From: Siderastrea radians
Lineage: Eukaryota; Cnidaria; Anthozoa; Scleractinia; Rhizangiidae
NCBI GenBank assembly: GCA_964017195.1
Contig: OZ024895.1
Location: forward strand, 45,999,673-46,063,672
DNA length: 64,000 nucleotides
Reading direction: 5' to 3'
Part shown: positions 26,101 through 37,100 of the stretch, in pieces
How positions within the stretch are numbered: the first letter of the stretch is position 1
How the letters are laid out: each line of letters starts with the position of its first letter
The notes under the pieces: generated by a model
Told to the model about the DNA's origin: nothing
Databases searched by the model: none
Seen by the model: the letters and a program-made list of their open reading frames with translations, nothing else
Translations under genes and position numbers: made by a program

Positions 26101-27808
26101 TATATACCCTCCTAAAATGAAAATACTAACAAATATCAAATATAAATTAAATCTCCCAATGCAAAAAATCTGTGTAGGATGTTGTTATACGTGATGTTAA
26201 ACATTATGAAGCTGGGTGAAGGAGACTCAGTCTTGGCATCACACACAATGAATGCGGAAAAAGATAATATAAGCTTCGCTTCACACGTATTTTAATTCAC
26301 TGTTACTTTACGTAAATGGGGGAAAACTAACCAATGAGCAAAGGTGTCAATTTTCACGCTCTGTTAATTAAGAATCCTTGACACTTCAAAATACTAACAC
26401 GAGGAGGAAATTAGGTAAGACGTGCTTTTAAATAAATTTTGGCAAGATCACGTACCAACTTTAAAAAAATATATTTTATATTCTAAAAAAGTATTAAGTT
26501 CAACTAAATGTAGTTTAAGAAAAAGGGACAAGACAATTCATGTTTTCACCTGTCAATACTGGTATAAACAAGCATATAAGGACTTATATGAAGTGTAAGT
26601 AAAGGGGCTACGGTATGTTAAAAACTTACCCTCTGCGGCGAAATAAACTTGTTGTCCCATGCTGTTTAAAATCTTATATTTATTGTTCGTTTCAAAGCCG
26701 GTGAAAGCTGTGGAAAAAAAAACAAATCAAAAACAATTGTTACTATTAGATAAAATGAAACCGTGTTTATGTTAAATAAACAGAATTTGTATTTCCAGGT
26801 TTATTTAATTCACTCAGCCATGCCTTCAAGTAGCTCGACTTGTTGTTTGATCAGAAGCTGATCCACTTGTGTTAGATATTCCAAACCAGGAGGACAATTT
26901 TCTGATCCCTGCGGAGCTTGCATCCACTGTATTTGTCCTTGCCCTGCAGGTGTGTAACCTAAAAGGAGGGAAAAAGTTTGAGAACTCTATACTTTTGTAA
27001 CATCTGTCTTAATAACTATAAGCAATATAAACAAACATGCATGCATAGCAACTTAGTAAAAAGAAGTTAGATCCACGTATTTAAGAAACTTTAAAGAGGA
27101 AGCAACAACGAAGAACTAATAAACTTTTTCACAAACATTTTAGAAATTAAAAAATATAAGTTGTCAACTATTTAATAAGGAACTAAATCTTTCCCACCGA
27201 TAGGCATTTGGCAAGTACTTTCCGACCAACTTTGCAGAGCTATATTTTCGCTAATTTAAAAGAAGCGACTATCAAACTCAGCTTCTCAAGTTATTTTGAG
27301 ATGTTCTTTCCAGCGGTGTCGATGGATTTTTGTCACCTGGGCTCCATCAAAATGTGTAAAAATCGTGACATAAGGCCTATATGCGCAGCCAGAAGCGCAT
27401 ATGCGAAAATTAGAACGAAGTTTTGAAATAAGAATGCTGAAGTCTTAGTCTGATAAATTGCGATCGCAACCAAGCAACAACCAAGCTACGATTCATAAAG
27501 AGAGAAAAAGAGCTATGACATTTACGATTATTTTTTCATCTAATTTAAGGCGAACAAAATTTCGAAAACTGTAAAAAACTCAAATGTTTACCGGGTTGTT
27601 GGTTTACGGGAGCTGCATATCCTGGTTGTGCCGGAGCGAAACCTGGCTGTTGGGGTGGCGGATAACCAGCTTGTGGCGGTGCATATCCAGGCTGACCCGG
27701 TGGATAACCAGACTGAGGCGGTGGATATCCACCGTATTGCTGATGAGGTGGATACTGAGGGTTATTTTCTACGGGAGGCGGGTAGCCATAACCTTGAGGC
27801 TGTGCCAT
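20184..27808 (-). CDS. Phospholipid scramblase paralogue B
   Basis: Eight exons join in frame: 27808-27592, 26958-26824, 26707-26630, 24561-24369, 23284-23173, 22717-22615, 21921-21863, 20234-20184, giving 315 residues, close to the usual length of PLSCR1. Exon 1 encodes a proline-rich tail with repeated PGY and YPPPQ motifs, as expected for the cytosolic SH3/WW-binding tail. Then follow [37 protein letters not shown], the palmitoylation-type cluster [18 protein letters not shown], the 12-residue calcium loop [12 protein letters not shown] (about 272-283) and the hydrophobic [15 protein letters not shown] near the C-terminus. The predicted role is calcium-activated movement of phospholipids at the plasma membrane. 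The exon 2 donor reads GAAG|GCATGG, so intron 2 is apparently GC-AG. It starts 309 bp from RNF7 on the opposite strand. Several transposons occupy its introns. Confidence 0.92.
20264..21288. mobile_element. Non-autonomous PIF/Harbinger-like element, 1.0 kb
   Basis: GGGGCCGACCATTTAACTCT at the left is matched by AGAGTTAAATGGTCGGCCCC at the right, with TAA on each side. Inside is a direct repeat of about 75 bp (near 20733-20808 and 20888-20965, both with GACTGAAATCTC and GTGAAAGCAGAATTGAAG). No transposase is seen. It lies in the last intron of scramblase B. Confidence 0.65.
22790..22990 (+). repeat. SINE body copy
   Basis: Contains CACCCAGGTGTATAAATGG, ATACTGCTGGGGGTAACCCT and CCGGGATAAGCTCCGGCC. 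The same body is at 47390-47480, where it follows a tRNA-like head. It lies in a scramblase B intron. Confidence 0.55.
24154..24340. mobile_element. Palindromic MITE
   Basis: GTGTAGTTCCAGAAA and its near reverse complement TTTCTGGAACTACAC bound a 187-bp element. C-rich inner parts around CCATGGAAG and CTTCCATGG also pair. It lies in a scramblase B intron next to exon 4. Confidence 0.6.
24854..25694. mobile_element. Possible pogo/Tc1-like MITE
   Basis: CAGTTGAACCTCC at the left and GGAGGTTCAACT at the right are inverted, each with a TA next to it, as for mariner/pogo elements. Internal short repeats of the form CCTCCTGTAAG-GGACACC occur near both ends. It lies in scramblase B intron 3. Confidence 0.5.
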
Positions 27809-28117
27809 GTTTATGTCTTGTGATTTGAAAAGGCTTCAGCCGAGATTTGCCTCATTATGATGAAGAAACAAACATATTCACCCTACCCGTAGTGGGTAAA
27901 TCCTGTAAGCTTTGAAAAATTCGTTTTTATTTTGGTTTTCGAAGAACAAAAACATTTTTATAGGATAAAAACAACTAAAATAGTTGTAGATGTAAATTCC
28001 AAACAACAAGTGGAATGTTAAGATGTTGTTTCGTGATTATCGCTCCCCCGTGTGGAGTCCGGTGAGGATCGACAATGCTGTTGTCAAAGCAAAGAAGTGT
28101 CTTGTGGTATAGTCAAG
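27809..28117. promoter_or_regulatory. Putative bidirectional promoter, scramblase B / RNF7
   Basis: The two start codons are 309 bp apart and point away from each other, so both 5' UTRs and promoters must fit here unless upstream non-coding exons exist. I see no obvious TATA box at a convincing distance. A related sequence lies upstream of scramblase A, so the scramblase side of this promoter was probably duplicated with the gene. Confidence 0.45.
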
Positions 28118-31100
28118 ATGGCGGCAGAGACTTCAATGGAAGAGCAGGATGTGAACATGGAGGAAAGTACACCTTCAAAGGACCAAGGAGGGCAGAAAAT
28201 GTTTACTCTTAAAAAATGGAATGCTGTGGCCATGTGGTCTTGGGATGTGGAGTGCGATACATGTGCTATTTGTCGTGTACAAGTCATGGGTAAGCTAAAT
28301 TTTGACTTTGTTCTATGTTGCAGTCTGTAGTCTGAAGCTTGCTAGTTATTTTAAAGTTTGCTTGGTTAGCTAAGGCTAAAGCTTGCTTATGTTCTAAAAG
28401 TTTTCGAGCTTCGTGAACATCACTGATGTAGATTTTGGTTAGTTTCTATGTGTGCAACACAATTTGACTTGCAAAATCCTGAGTACACATAGAGGCGGAA
28501 AAAGTGGCCGGAATAGGACGTTTGCAACCAATCCCTAGAGATTCAAAAGACAGTGGCGTGGCGGCCATGTTGGTGGTACTAACAAAAGGAGCTAATGAGA
28601 AACCTTTTGTTTATACCTGTCACAAAATCGGATGCACTTCAAACCGTAGCATTGAACGTACCGCGGTACGCTGCTACTCTTGCCTTATACATACTCATCA
28701 CCCAAGCATGCAGTGATTTCTATAACTTTTCGTCACTCAGTTACCATGGTAACATAACTTGTAATAAAAGTGTTCGCTATACATTGAATGAAACTTCTGA
28801 GAAAAGGCGGGGAAGGTAACACTAACACCTTGCCAACGTATACTAACGTTTGGATAACGTGTGCACATTGAAACTATTACGCTACAAACATGATCAGTGT
28901 ACGGAGATGTACTGAGGTATAGAAGAGGAAACTGGTCATTATAAAAATCAAAACTATTACGTTACAAACACGCTCAATGAAGAAAAATTAAACTAGCCGT
29001 GAAATCTTGTGCCTTTCATAACTTTAACAGGTGAAAATAAATAATAAATACAAGTAAAATTAATCGCCCGATTCTGCTCTCTTGCTCGCACGATACGGTA
29101 CGATGCTAATGAGTAAAAACTACGAGATAAAAGAAGAATGTAATGCTGGCCTACTTTGCTATGATGCTAGTGGTGAAACAGGACATGTCGTTCAATATTT
29201 GTCGATGTAGTCGCTCTGTACCGTGTGGGGTTACTGGGCTGCCACGGTACGCTGCTATAACTTGTCGCTCTTACTGTGTGGGGGTACGGCGCTACCACGC
29301 TACGCTGCTATTATTTCCTACGTCACTGCATGCTGCTACTGCAAAATAGCAACATGAAGCATTATGGTAGATTAGCAGCGCATCGCTATAACGTACAGAG
29401 AAACGTTGAGAAGATAAGACAAACACTGTACAAACGAACTAACGTACGGAGAAACGCTGAGAAGATAAGACAAATACTGTACAAACGAACTAATGTACGG
29501 AGAAACGCTGAGAAGATAAGACAAATACTGTAGAAACGAACTAACGTACGGAGAAACATTGAGAAGATAAGACAAATACTGTACAAAGGAGCTAACGTAC
29601 GGAGAAACGTTGAGAAGATAAGACAAATACTGTACAAACGAACTAAAGTACGGAGAAACGGTGAGAAGATAAGACAAATACTGTACAAACGAACTAACGT
29701 ACGGAGAAAAGCTGAGAAGACAAGACAAATACTATACAAACGAACTAACGTACGGAGAAACGCTGAGAAGATAAGACAAATACTGTACAAACGAGCTATT
29801 GTACGGAGAAAAGTTGAGAAGATAAGACAAATACTGTACAAACGAACTAACGTTGAGAAGACAAGACAAATACTGTACAAACGAGCTAAGGTATGGAGAA
29901 ACGTTGAGAAGATAAGACAAATACTTTGCAAACGAACTAACGTATGGAGAAACGCTGAGAAGATAAGACAAATACTGTACAAACAAATTAATGTAAGGAG
30001 AAAAGCTGAGAAGACAAGACAAATACTGTACAAACCAACTAACGTACGGAGAAACGTTGAGAAGATAAGACAAATACTGTACAAACGAACTAATGTACGG
30101 AGAAACGTTGAGAAGATAAGACAAATACTGTACAAACCAACTAACGTAAGGAGAAACGTTGAGAAGATAAGACAAATACTGTACAAACGAACTAATGTAC
30201 GGAGAAACGTTGAGAAGATAAGACAAATATTGTACAAACGAACGCGTGTTTTGATAATCACGAAAGAGGCCGCAATCTTTTTTAATTGGTCTGTCAGGTA
30301 TACGAACGATTTTGAGATCGTTATCTTCGTCCGTATTTCAACATCATTATCTATTCCGAGCCAAACGCAGCTGTTATCCCATTACTTAACGGCCTTGTTT
30401 CGCTCGGTATATTTAACAATTATTCTACGAGGGCGGGCTGGATATCGAATGATAGATAACCAACGAGGCGCGTAGCGCCGAGTTTGTTATAATCATTTGA
30501 TATCCAGCAAGCCCGAGTAGAATAATTGTTTTATTAAAAACTTAACCACTATTAAAAAAGAAATCAAGAAAGAAAGGGAAAAATGAGAAAAGAAATTTAA
30601 GCGGAACAAGAATCGATCACATGACTGAACGAAAAAGGCGCCAAAACCTTGCGAAGTGCTGCAGCGTTTCATTGGAAAGCTGAATGAATCAATGAAAACT
30701 GCTCGAAAGTGAACAAAGTAGCACAAGTTTTGGAAAAAATCTTATAATTATTGGCTCTGAAATATCGTACATGTTTGATTTTTCCTGAACATTGTTGTAA
30801 TCATCGTTCAAAGCGGATTGAAGCTGTACAATTTCACCATATAGCTGCTGGAGTAGAACTGAACAAGTTTGTAATCTGTTCACACAACGGAGCCATCATG
30901 TGCGTGTTTGATCGAAATGAAGACAGAACAAATTTGAACAGTTGAACTTAAAGAGGTATTTTCTATGCAGCTCAGAAGCAAGATTACTGTAGCGAGGAAC
31001 ATTAGAATTCACCATCATAGTTTGTTAAACGGAAAGCGCAAAATGCAGTTGTTCTCGGTTTAAAGGTTGCGGACGGAATGGTAAAAACAACATTCAAACA

Positions 31101-34100
31101 ACTGGAAAAGCGATTCGACTCCGTTTACATGGCATCCGATTTCTATCTGAGCATTTGGACCTATTGGAATGCAGAGCTACAACAAGTGCAGGTAAACCAG
31201 TGTCAATTTTTCGTGTTAAAGCCGAAAAACAATCTCGCCCTTCCTTCCTTCTTGGTAGTTTGCAGCTGTATTTTTTTTAGTAAGCTTACTTGTTTAGACT
31301 GCTTCATGATTTTTGCACCGACTTCCCATGAATGTGTGATAGTTTTTATTAAATGCTCCTGCCCCATTTCACTGTGTTTTATTTTATGTCTTGTCTTGAT
31401 ATTATGGAGTGGAAATCCTTTCTGATAAAACCTACCGTTTGTTCAATTTCAATGATCGACGTGACGATCGATGAAAGAAATTAATTGTAAACACAACGCT
31501 TAATGCTTAAATTTCTATTTCTGCACAGTTAATTCTTCATCAATTATGACTTTTGTTAGACTACGCTGTTGGTGATGCTTGTTGGTGACGCTGTTGGAAT
31601 TTCTGCTTAATTTAAATTTGCTGGCAAGTGATTTTTCTCGTCCATTTTTCTCGCCGGGTTGCTCGCGAGGAAAAAACTTTCAGCTCACTTTGTTGTTGAG
31701 TGTTCATTGACCATATTTGGTCGCAGCAGGTATATGAGCTGATAGCCTAGCTCCGTTGAGCCAATCAAAATGCTAGAAATCCAATATACCTAGTCCAGTT
31801 TTTAATAAAGTGATATATAGCGAGCCAAACGTAGCCGTTATCCCATGACTTAATGGCCTCGTTTCGCTCGGTATATAGTGATAGATACTATATACTATAC
31901 TATATACTATACTATATAGATAGAGCCAAACGTGGCCGTTATCCCATGACTTCATGGGCTAACGGTCGCGTCTGGAGTTTCTCTCTATGCCGAGTGAAAC
32001 GAGGCCGTTAAGTCATGGGATAACGGCCACGCTTGGGAGTTCTTCTCTATTTCGAACGAAACGAGGCTGTTAAATGATAGGATAACGGCTGCGTTTGGAG
32101 TCGGCTTCTCTATACTGAAGATAGCCTCGAAAGCCCTTGCCTTGCCCTTAGAAAAAAAGTCACCAAAGATTACAGACAGTGACCAGTATGCTTACGTCAA
32201 AGCCGGGCAGAACAACATTTGACGCTGTACCCTAAATACTGGATTTGTGATTTGCGATTATCAGAATCGACCAAGGATAACATCAGAAGTAGGGTAGCTT
32301 CTGCTATACAATCAGCCTCTCTACCTGACAGTAACTTGACTAAAGCTGAACGACAAGCACTGCAACGACTGAAAACCGACTGTAGCGGTCGTCACCCAAA
32401 GCTTCAACAACTAACTTTGCTAGAGTTTCGACGCACTATGAATCGCGGGGATATACTTGAATTAACTTGATCGATTTATTACAAGAAGCCAAGAATCCAA
32501 GTTCATGTCGTAAACTGAAATAGTAATACAAAGAAAAACTAAGCTAAAATCTAGTAAAAGGTATACTAACATTCCAAACATTCCATTGCAGAATCGTAGG
32601 TCTAAACCGAAAAACTAGCATGCACAATCAACAAAATCAAATTATTACACTACTTAAACACTTAAACAATAAACGAGGTATAAAGCTCACAAACTAGTGA
32701 AAAACTTAACTAATATCGACGAAAACCGTATTGGCAGGCTCCAAACAGCAATCAAATGCCATGCCACGTGGTTGAAACTTAACAAAATTGCGATTTAAAC
32801 TATGGAGAAGAATATCTGAACTTAGAGAAGAATAAAATCACTTGAAAGAAAAAAGTTACTTACATAACAGTCCCGCTTTGCCGATCTTATTCCAAAACCT
32901 TCAGTGTTCTTACGACTTACTCTACTGAAAACTTCTGATCTGTTCACTACCAGGACCAAAGCCAACTAACTAAAATGCGATTTCGGGCGGAACTATAACT
33001 ACTCTAAAATCACGTGTAAATTATCAGCCACAAAACGTAATCAAAAAGGATCAAACAAAACTTAAATTAAATGTCCGGGGAGTGGGCGTGCAATGCCGTT
33101 TCATGGCTCCCCTGAAATGATCATAGTGATGCGCTGCTAATCTACCATCATAAAGCTTCATGTTGCTATTTTGTAGTAGCTCTCTTGCAGCGTTCCAGCA
33201 GCTCCCAATGTCGCTTCTGCAGCACTCATGCAGTCATTTTTTGTCACTGCTGCAGCGCAATGAAAACAGCGTTTGTGTAACCTTTCCGTTGTGCTCACTG
33301 CAGTCAGTTTTAGCCGCTAAAACAGCACTGCGTGAACGTAATCTGTTTCGTACGGGTATGGTAGCTTTTAAGTATTGCGATTTCATCCAGAACATCTCTA
33401 AAAACCACTTTAGAAATTTATGACAAAGTATTTACAATCAATTAAGTAATGAAGGAACAGCGTACCGTCGTAGTCCCGTACCCCCACAAGGAACGATCGA
33501 CTTATGCATCGACGTAGGAAATAATAGCAGTGTAGCGTGGTAGCGCCGTACCCCACACAGTAAGAGCGACAAGTAATAGCAGCGTACCGTGGTAGCCCCG
33601 TAACCCCGCACGGTACAGAGCGTCTACATCGACAAATATTGAACGATTTTTCCTATGTTTCTCCACTAGCATCATAGCAAAGTAGGCGAGCATTACATCC
33701 TTCTTTTGTCTCATAGTTTTTTCTCACTAGCATCGTACTGTAACGTGTGAACAAGACAGCACAATCCGGCGATTAATTTTACTTGTGTTTATTATTAATT
33801 TTCACCTGTTAAAGTTACGAAAGGCACAAGATTTCACGGCTAGTTTAATTTTTCTTCATTGAGCGTGTTTGTTACGTAATAGGTTTGATTTGTACAATGA
33901 CCAGTTTCCTCTTCTATACCTCAGTACATTTCATGTTTGTAGCGTAATAGTTTCAATGTGCACAGGTTATCCAGACATAAGTATACGTTGGCAAGGTGTT
34001 AGTGTTACCTTCCCCGCGTTTTCTCAGAAGTTTCATTCAATTTATAGCGAACACTTTTATTGTAAGTTATGTTACCATGGTAACTGAGTGACGAAAAGTT

Positions 34101-37100
34101 ATAGAAATCACTGCATGCTTGGGTGATAAGTATGTATAAGGCAAGAGTAGCAGCGTACCGCGGTACGTTCAATGCTACGGTTTGAAGTACATCCGATTTT
34201 GAGACACATTTGCTTTTGTTTATGACCACCAACGTGGCTGCGATGACGTAACCTGCAAACCAAGAATATATGACAGCTAGATTGGTTAAGGGAAAGGTTT
34301 TTATTTCGTCTGACGAGTATTAAAGCTAATATTCTCAAGGTGAAATTCTGTACTACTTGCCCTTGTTAATTCATACTTATAAACTATGTTGTGCTTCCAG
34401 TTTTTTGTTTCAGTTTTACTGTGATGGTGCCAACAAGGTGCATGACTTGATTTTCAGCAAAGAAATTGTTCACGTGCAAGAAACTATTCTTTGGGAGCTT
34501 GGGGAGTGTGTGTGTAAGGGGGGGGGGGGGAGGGGGTTGCGGGGTTCTCATCAGAATTTTAGGTGTTAGAAACTATTTCCCTTTTTCGGGGCAAAACATT
34601 TCTAGGTTGTATGTGATAGCATCCAGTTCATTGGGTTAGGTGAAATGAGCACCAAAAAACTAAGATTCTGTTGGCTCCAGGTCCCATTTCACACCTGTTT
34701 CCTTAAAAGTCCTCCCCCCCCCCCCCCCCATCCCTACCACCACCACCACCACCATGGGCTACAACAGCAAAAATGTTCACTCTATTTCAGTCATGAAATA
34801 GCTTAAATTAAAAACTATGCTCTAGGCCTTATACAAGCTGTAGGGTATACTCCCTGTCCTTCAGACCTGGGGAAGGGATGGGAGGGAATTTTTGGTGGGG
34901 GTACGCCTCCTTCAGACCAAACTGGTCTAACACCATGCCCATTTTAGACCAAAATGGCTCAAAGACCATACCCTTAAGGAGGGGGGGGGGGAGGTTTGGC
35001 ACACACCGATGTAGCTTATGCAATGGACTATCCACCCTTCCCCAGGCCATCAGGATGGGAATCTTGTAGTAAAATTAGCTAGTGTTGTTCCAGTGAAGTC
35101 ATTAATTATAATTAATTACTAGTTATAGTTGTCACTAATATGCCAACAACCATAGTAACCATATTAACCTACAATCAGGGGGGGGGGGCTGATCGCAGGT
35201 TAGCTCCATACAGTTGAGTGGGAGACAGCAAGAAGTGTTCAGTGGTGCTGTGAAAAGAATGAACAGGAAAGGTTTTGAGCACTATCCAATTGCTTGTTTG
35301 GAGGTGAGCTGATGGAATATCCATCAAGAACCATTCATTTGCACTCTCACGCTCCAAATGTCATTTTGGTAATGTGCTGGGCAACCTTCCTCCCACACAC
35401 ACTAACCTGTGATCAGACCCTTCCTGTTCCTAATTGGGCTTTTTAATTGGGGCCGGTTCACGGCTCATTAAGTAAATGTCTCAGGCGTATTTTTTCTTCT
35501 GTCGCTTACTCTCCCTTTTCCTGCAGTAAAAAAATCGCCTGATTGCAGGTTGCAGACATGCCAACTGGGTTGCACTTCACAGGATACCGTTTTGTTGCTG
35601 TATTTCGTTTTCTGCAGCCCCTTCCGTCCCTACCTCTAGCTGTAAAATACTATGAGCCCAGTCTTCCCTATATAAGTGAAGGGTCTCTGTGACTCTTAAC
35701 TCGAGTTTATTAATACATCGTACCCGTACAATACCCTTAGTGTTGTTCATGTTTGGGTTTCGTCAGGGTTATCTGGCATGCGTAAGACTAGAGATATTTG
35801 AACCTGAATGATTGCAGATATTGCACGGTTAGCTGGTTGATGTGTGTTGACAGGCTAGCATGCAGCAAAAAACTGCAGCTATAAAACTGATGGTGATGCC
35901 TATAAGCATTATTCTTAAGAAAATGTTCCAGAAATTATAACATTTTATTTGTCATGGCTCAGCAATTCGTTATGCTGCTTACATTTTGAACTGAGATAAA
36001 TGTGTAGATTCTTAACAATATTATAGAAAACTAAACAGAACAAGATAGTATTTCTTGGTCAACATTGTTTTGTAAGAAACAACAAAACAAACTGTTGTGT
36101 CCAGTTCTTAACAGAACACGACATTTTGTCATTTAATGTTGGCAAAACTAACAGTAGGCCTCTAAAAAAGATTTAGTGTTTGTCTTATAAAGGTGAAGTA
36201 TATTGTTTTGAGCTCCAATTGAAGAGTTTGTTAACAAACGTGGATCTCCGCACGAACATAACGAGCACTGTGAGGAAAACAACACGCTGATTGAATTAAT
36301 TTCCCAAACACGTTCGTTCAATAAGGAACAGGTTCAGTCCACCATGATCCAAGTTTCAGTCCCCACAAAAACATACAGCTCAAAAATGAAGTTACACAAA
36401 GAATTGTCTTACCTTGAAAGTCACTTTTTAAAACAAACCTAGCAAAACGACAACTTCAACTCCGACGTGTACCCTGTTCCCTAATAAGAAATTACAGCAA
36501 TACAAACACAGAATTGTCACGTGCGAAACGCACATGATAAGTCGTCTGAAGTCTGGAAATTATTATGTGCATTCAGTCGCTCGGTGGAAAGCTCTGATTG
36601 GCTCTTCGTTTGTTTACAAATCTTGTGTCTATGGTCGGGAGATTATCATGTGGACTTCAGCTGTTCGGTGTCAGAACGACTCGCTTGGATTGGCTCTCCG
36701 ACACCTAATCTATCACCCGATCTTTCTACTGTTACACTTTCTTTTGTTAACAGAAAATATGCAACTGCTCTGAGATTTCTAGTCCGTAACTGATATACAC
36801 GCATCAGCTCTATAAAGGCCAACGGCCATCCTCGCGTCTTCGCTTGGATGGCTCGTTGGCAATAATTATTGCTTTGTTGGTGCCTCTAGTCAGCACTTCT
36901 CCGGTTATTTCCTGTAGAACAGGTTCTACCTCAACATCATAGCAAACCATTTTCAACATCTCAGCTTTGAAGTCACGAAGCTCGTTGTGGCGCTGGATGA
37001 TGAAGCCGCATGTGTTACTTTAACTGAAGAGATAATGTTACTTAATAATTATTGTTTCCTTATGCTAAACTGAATTCTTGATTCACTTACTAAACTAAAG

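Larger units (their letters stand above)
28558..34245. mobile_element. Large fold-back structure with about 0.75-0.8-kb inverted arms
   Basis: The arm at about 28558-29395 is repeated in reverse complement at about 33125-34245. Matching landmarks include TTGAACGTACCGCGGTACGC, GTTACCATGGTAAC, TTTCACGGCTAG and GTAGATTAGCAGCGCATC, in inverted order. The right arm is interrupted by unrelated sequence near 33180-33480. The interior holds a 51-bp minisatellite, a palindromic element, clustered inverted motifs and a possible retroelement fragment. No transposase was found. It may be a Foldback-type transposon or two inverted copies of one element. Confidence 0.55.

Noticed and set aside
29386..30250. 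Possible CRISPR-like array
   Set aside because: Units are contiguous 51-bp repeats without unique spacers, in a eukaryotic intron.
29386..30261. 291-codon minus-strand reading frame over the minisatellite
   Set aside because: It is the 51-bp tandem unit read in one frame. There is no start context, domain or splice signal, so it is kept as a repeat with a low-interest test.
34480..35060. G- and C-rich frames in RNF7 intron 1
   Set aside because: Homopolymer and (CCA)n tracts create open frames; nothing supports coding.
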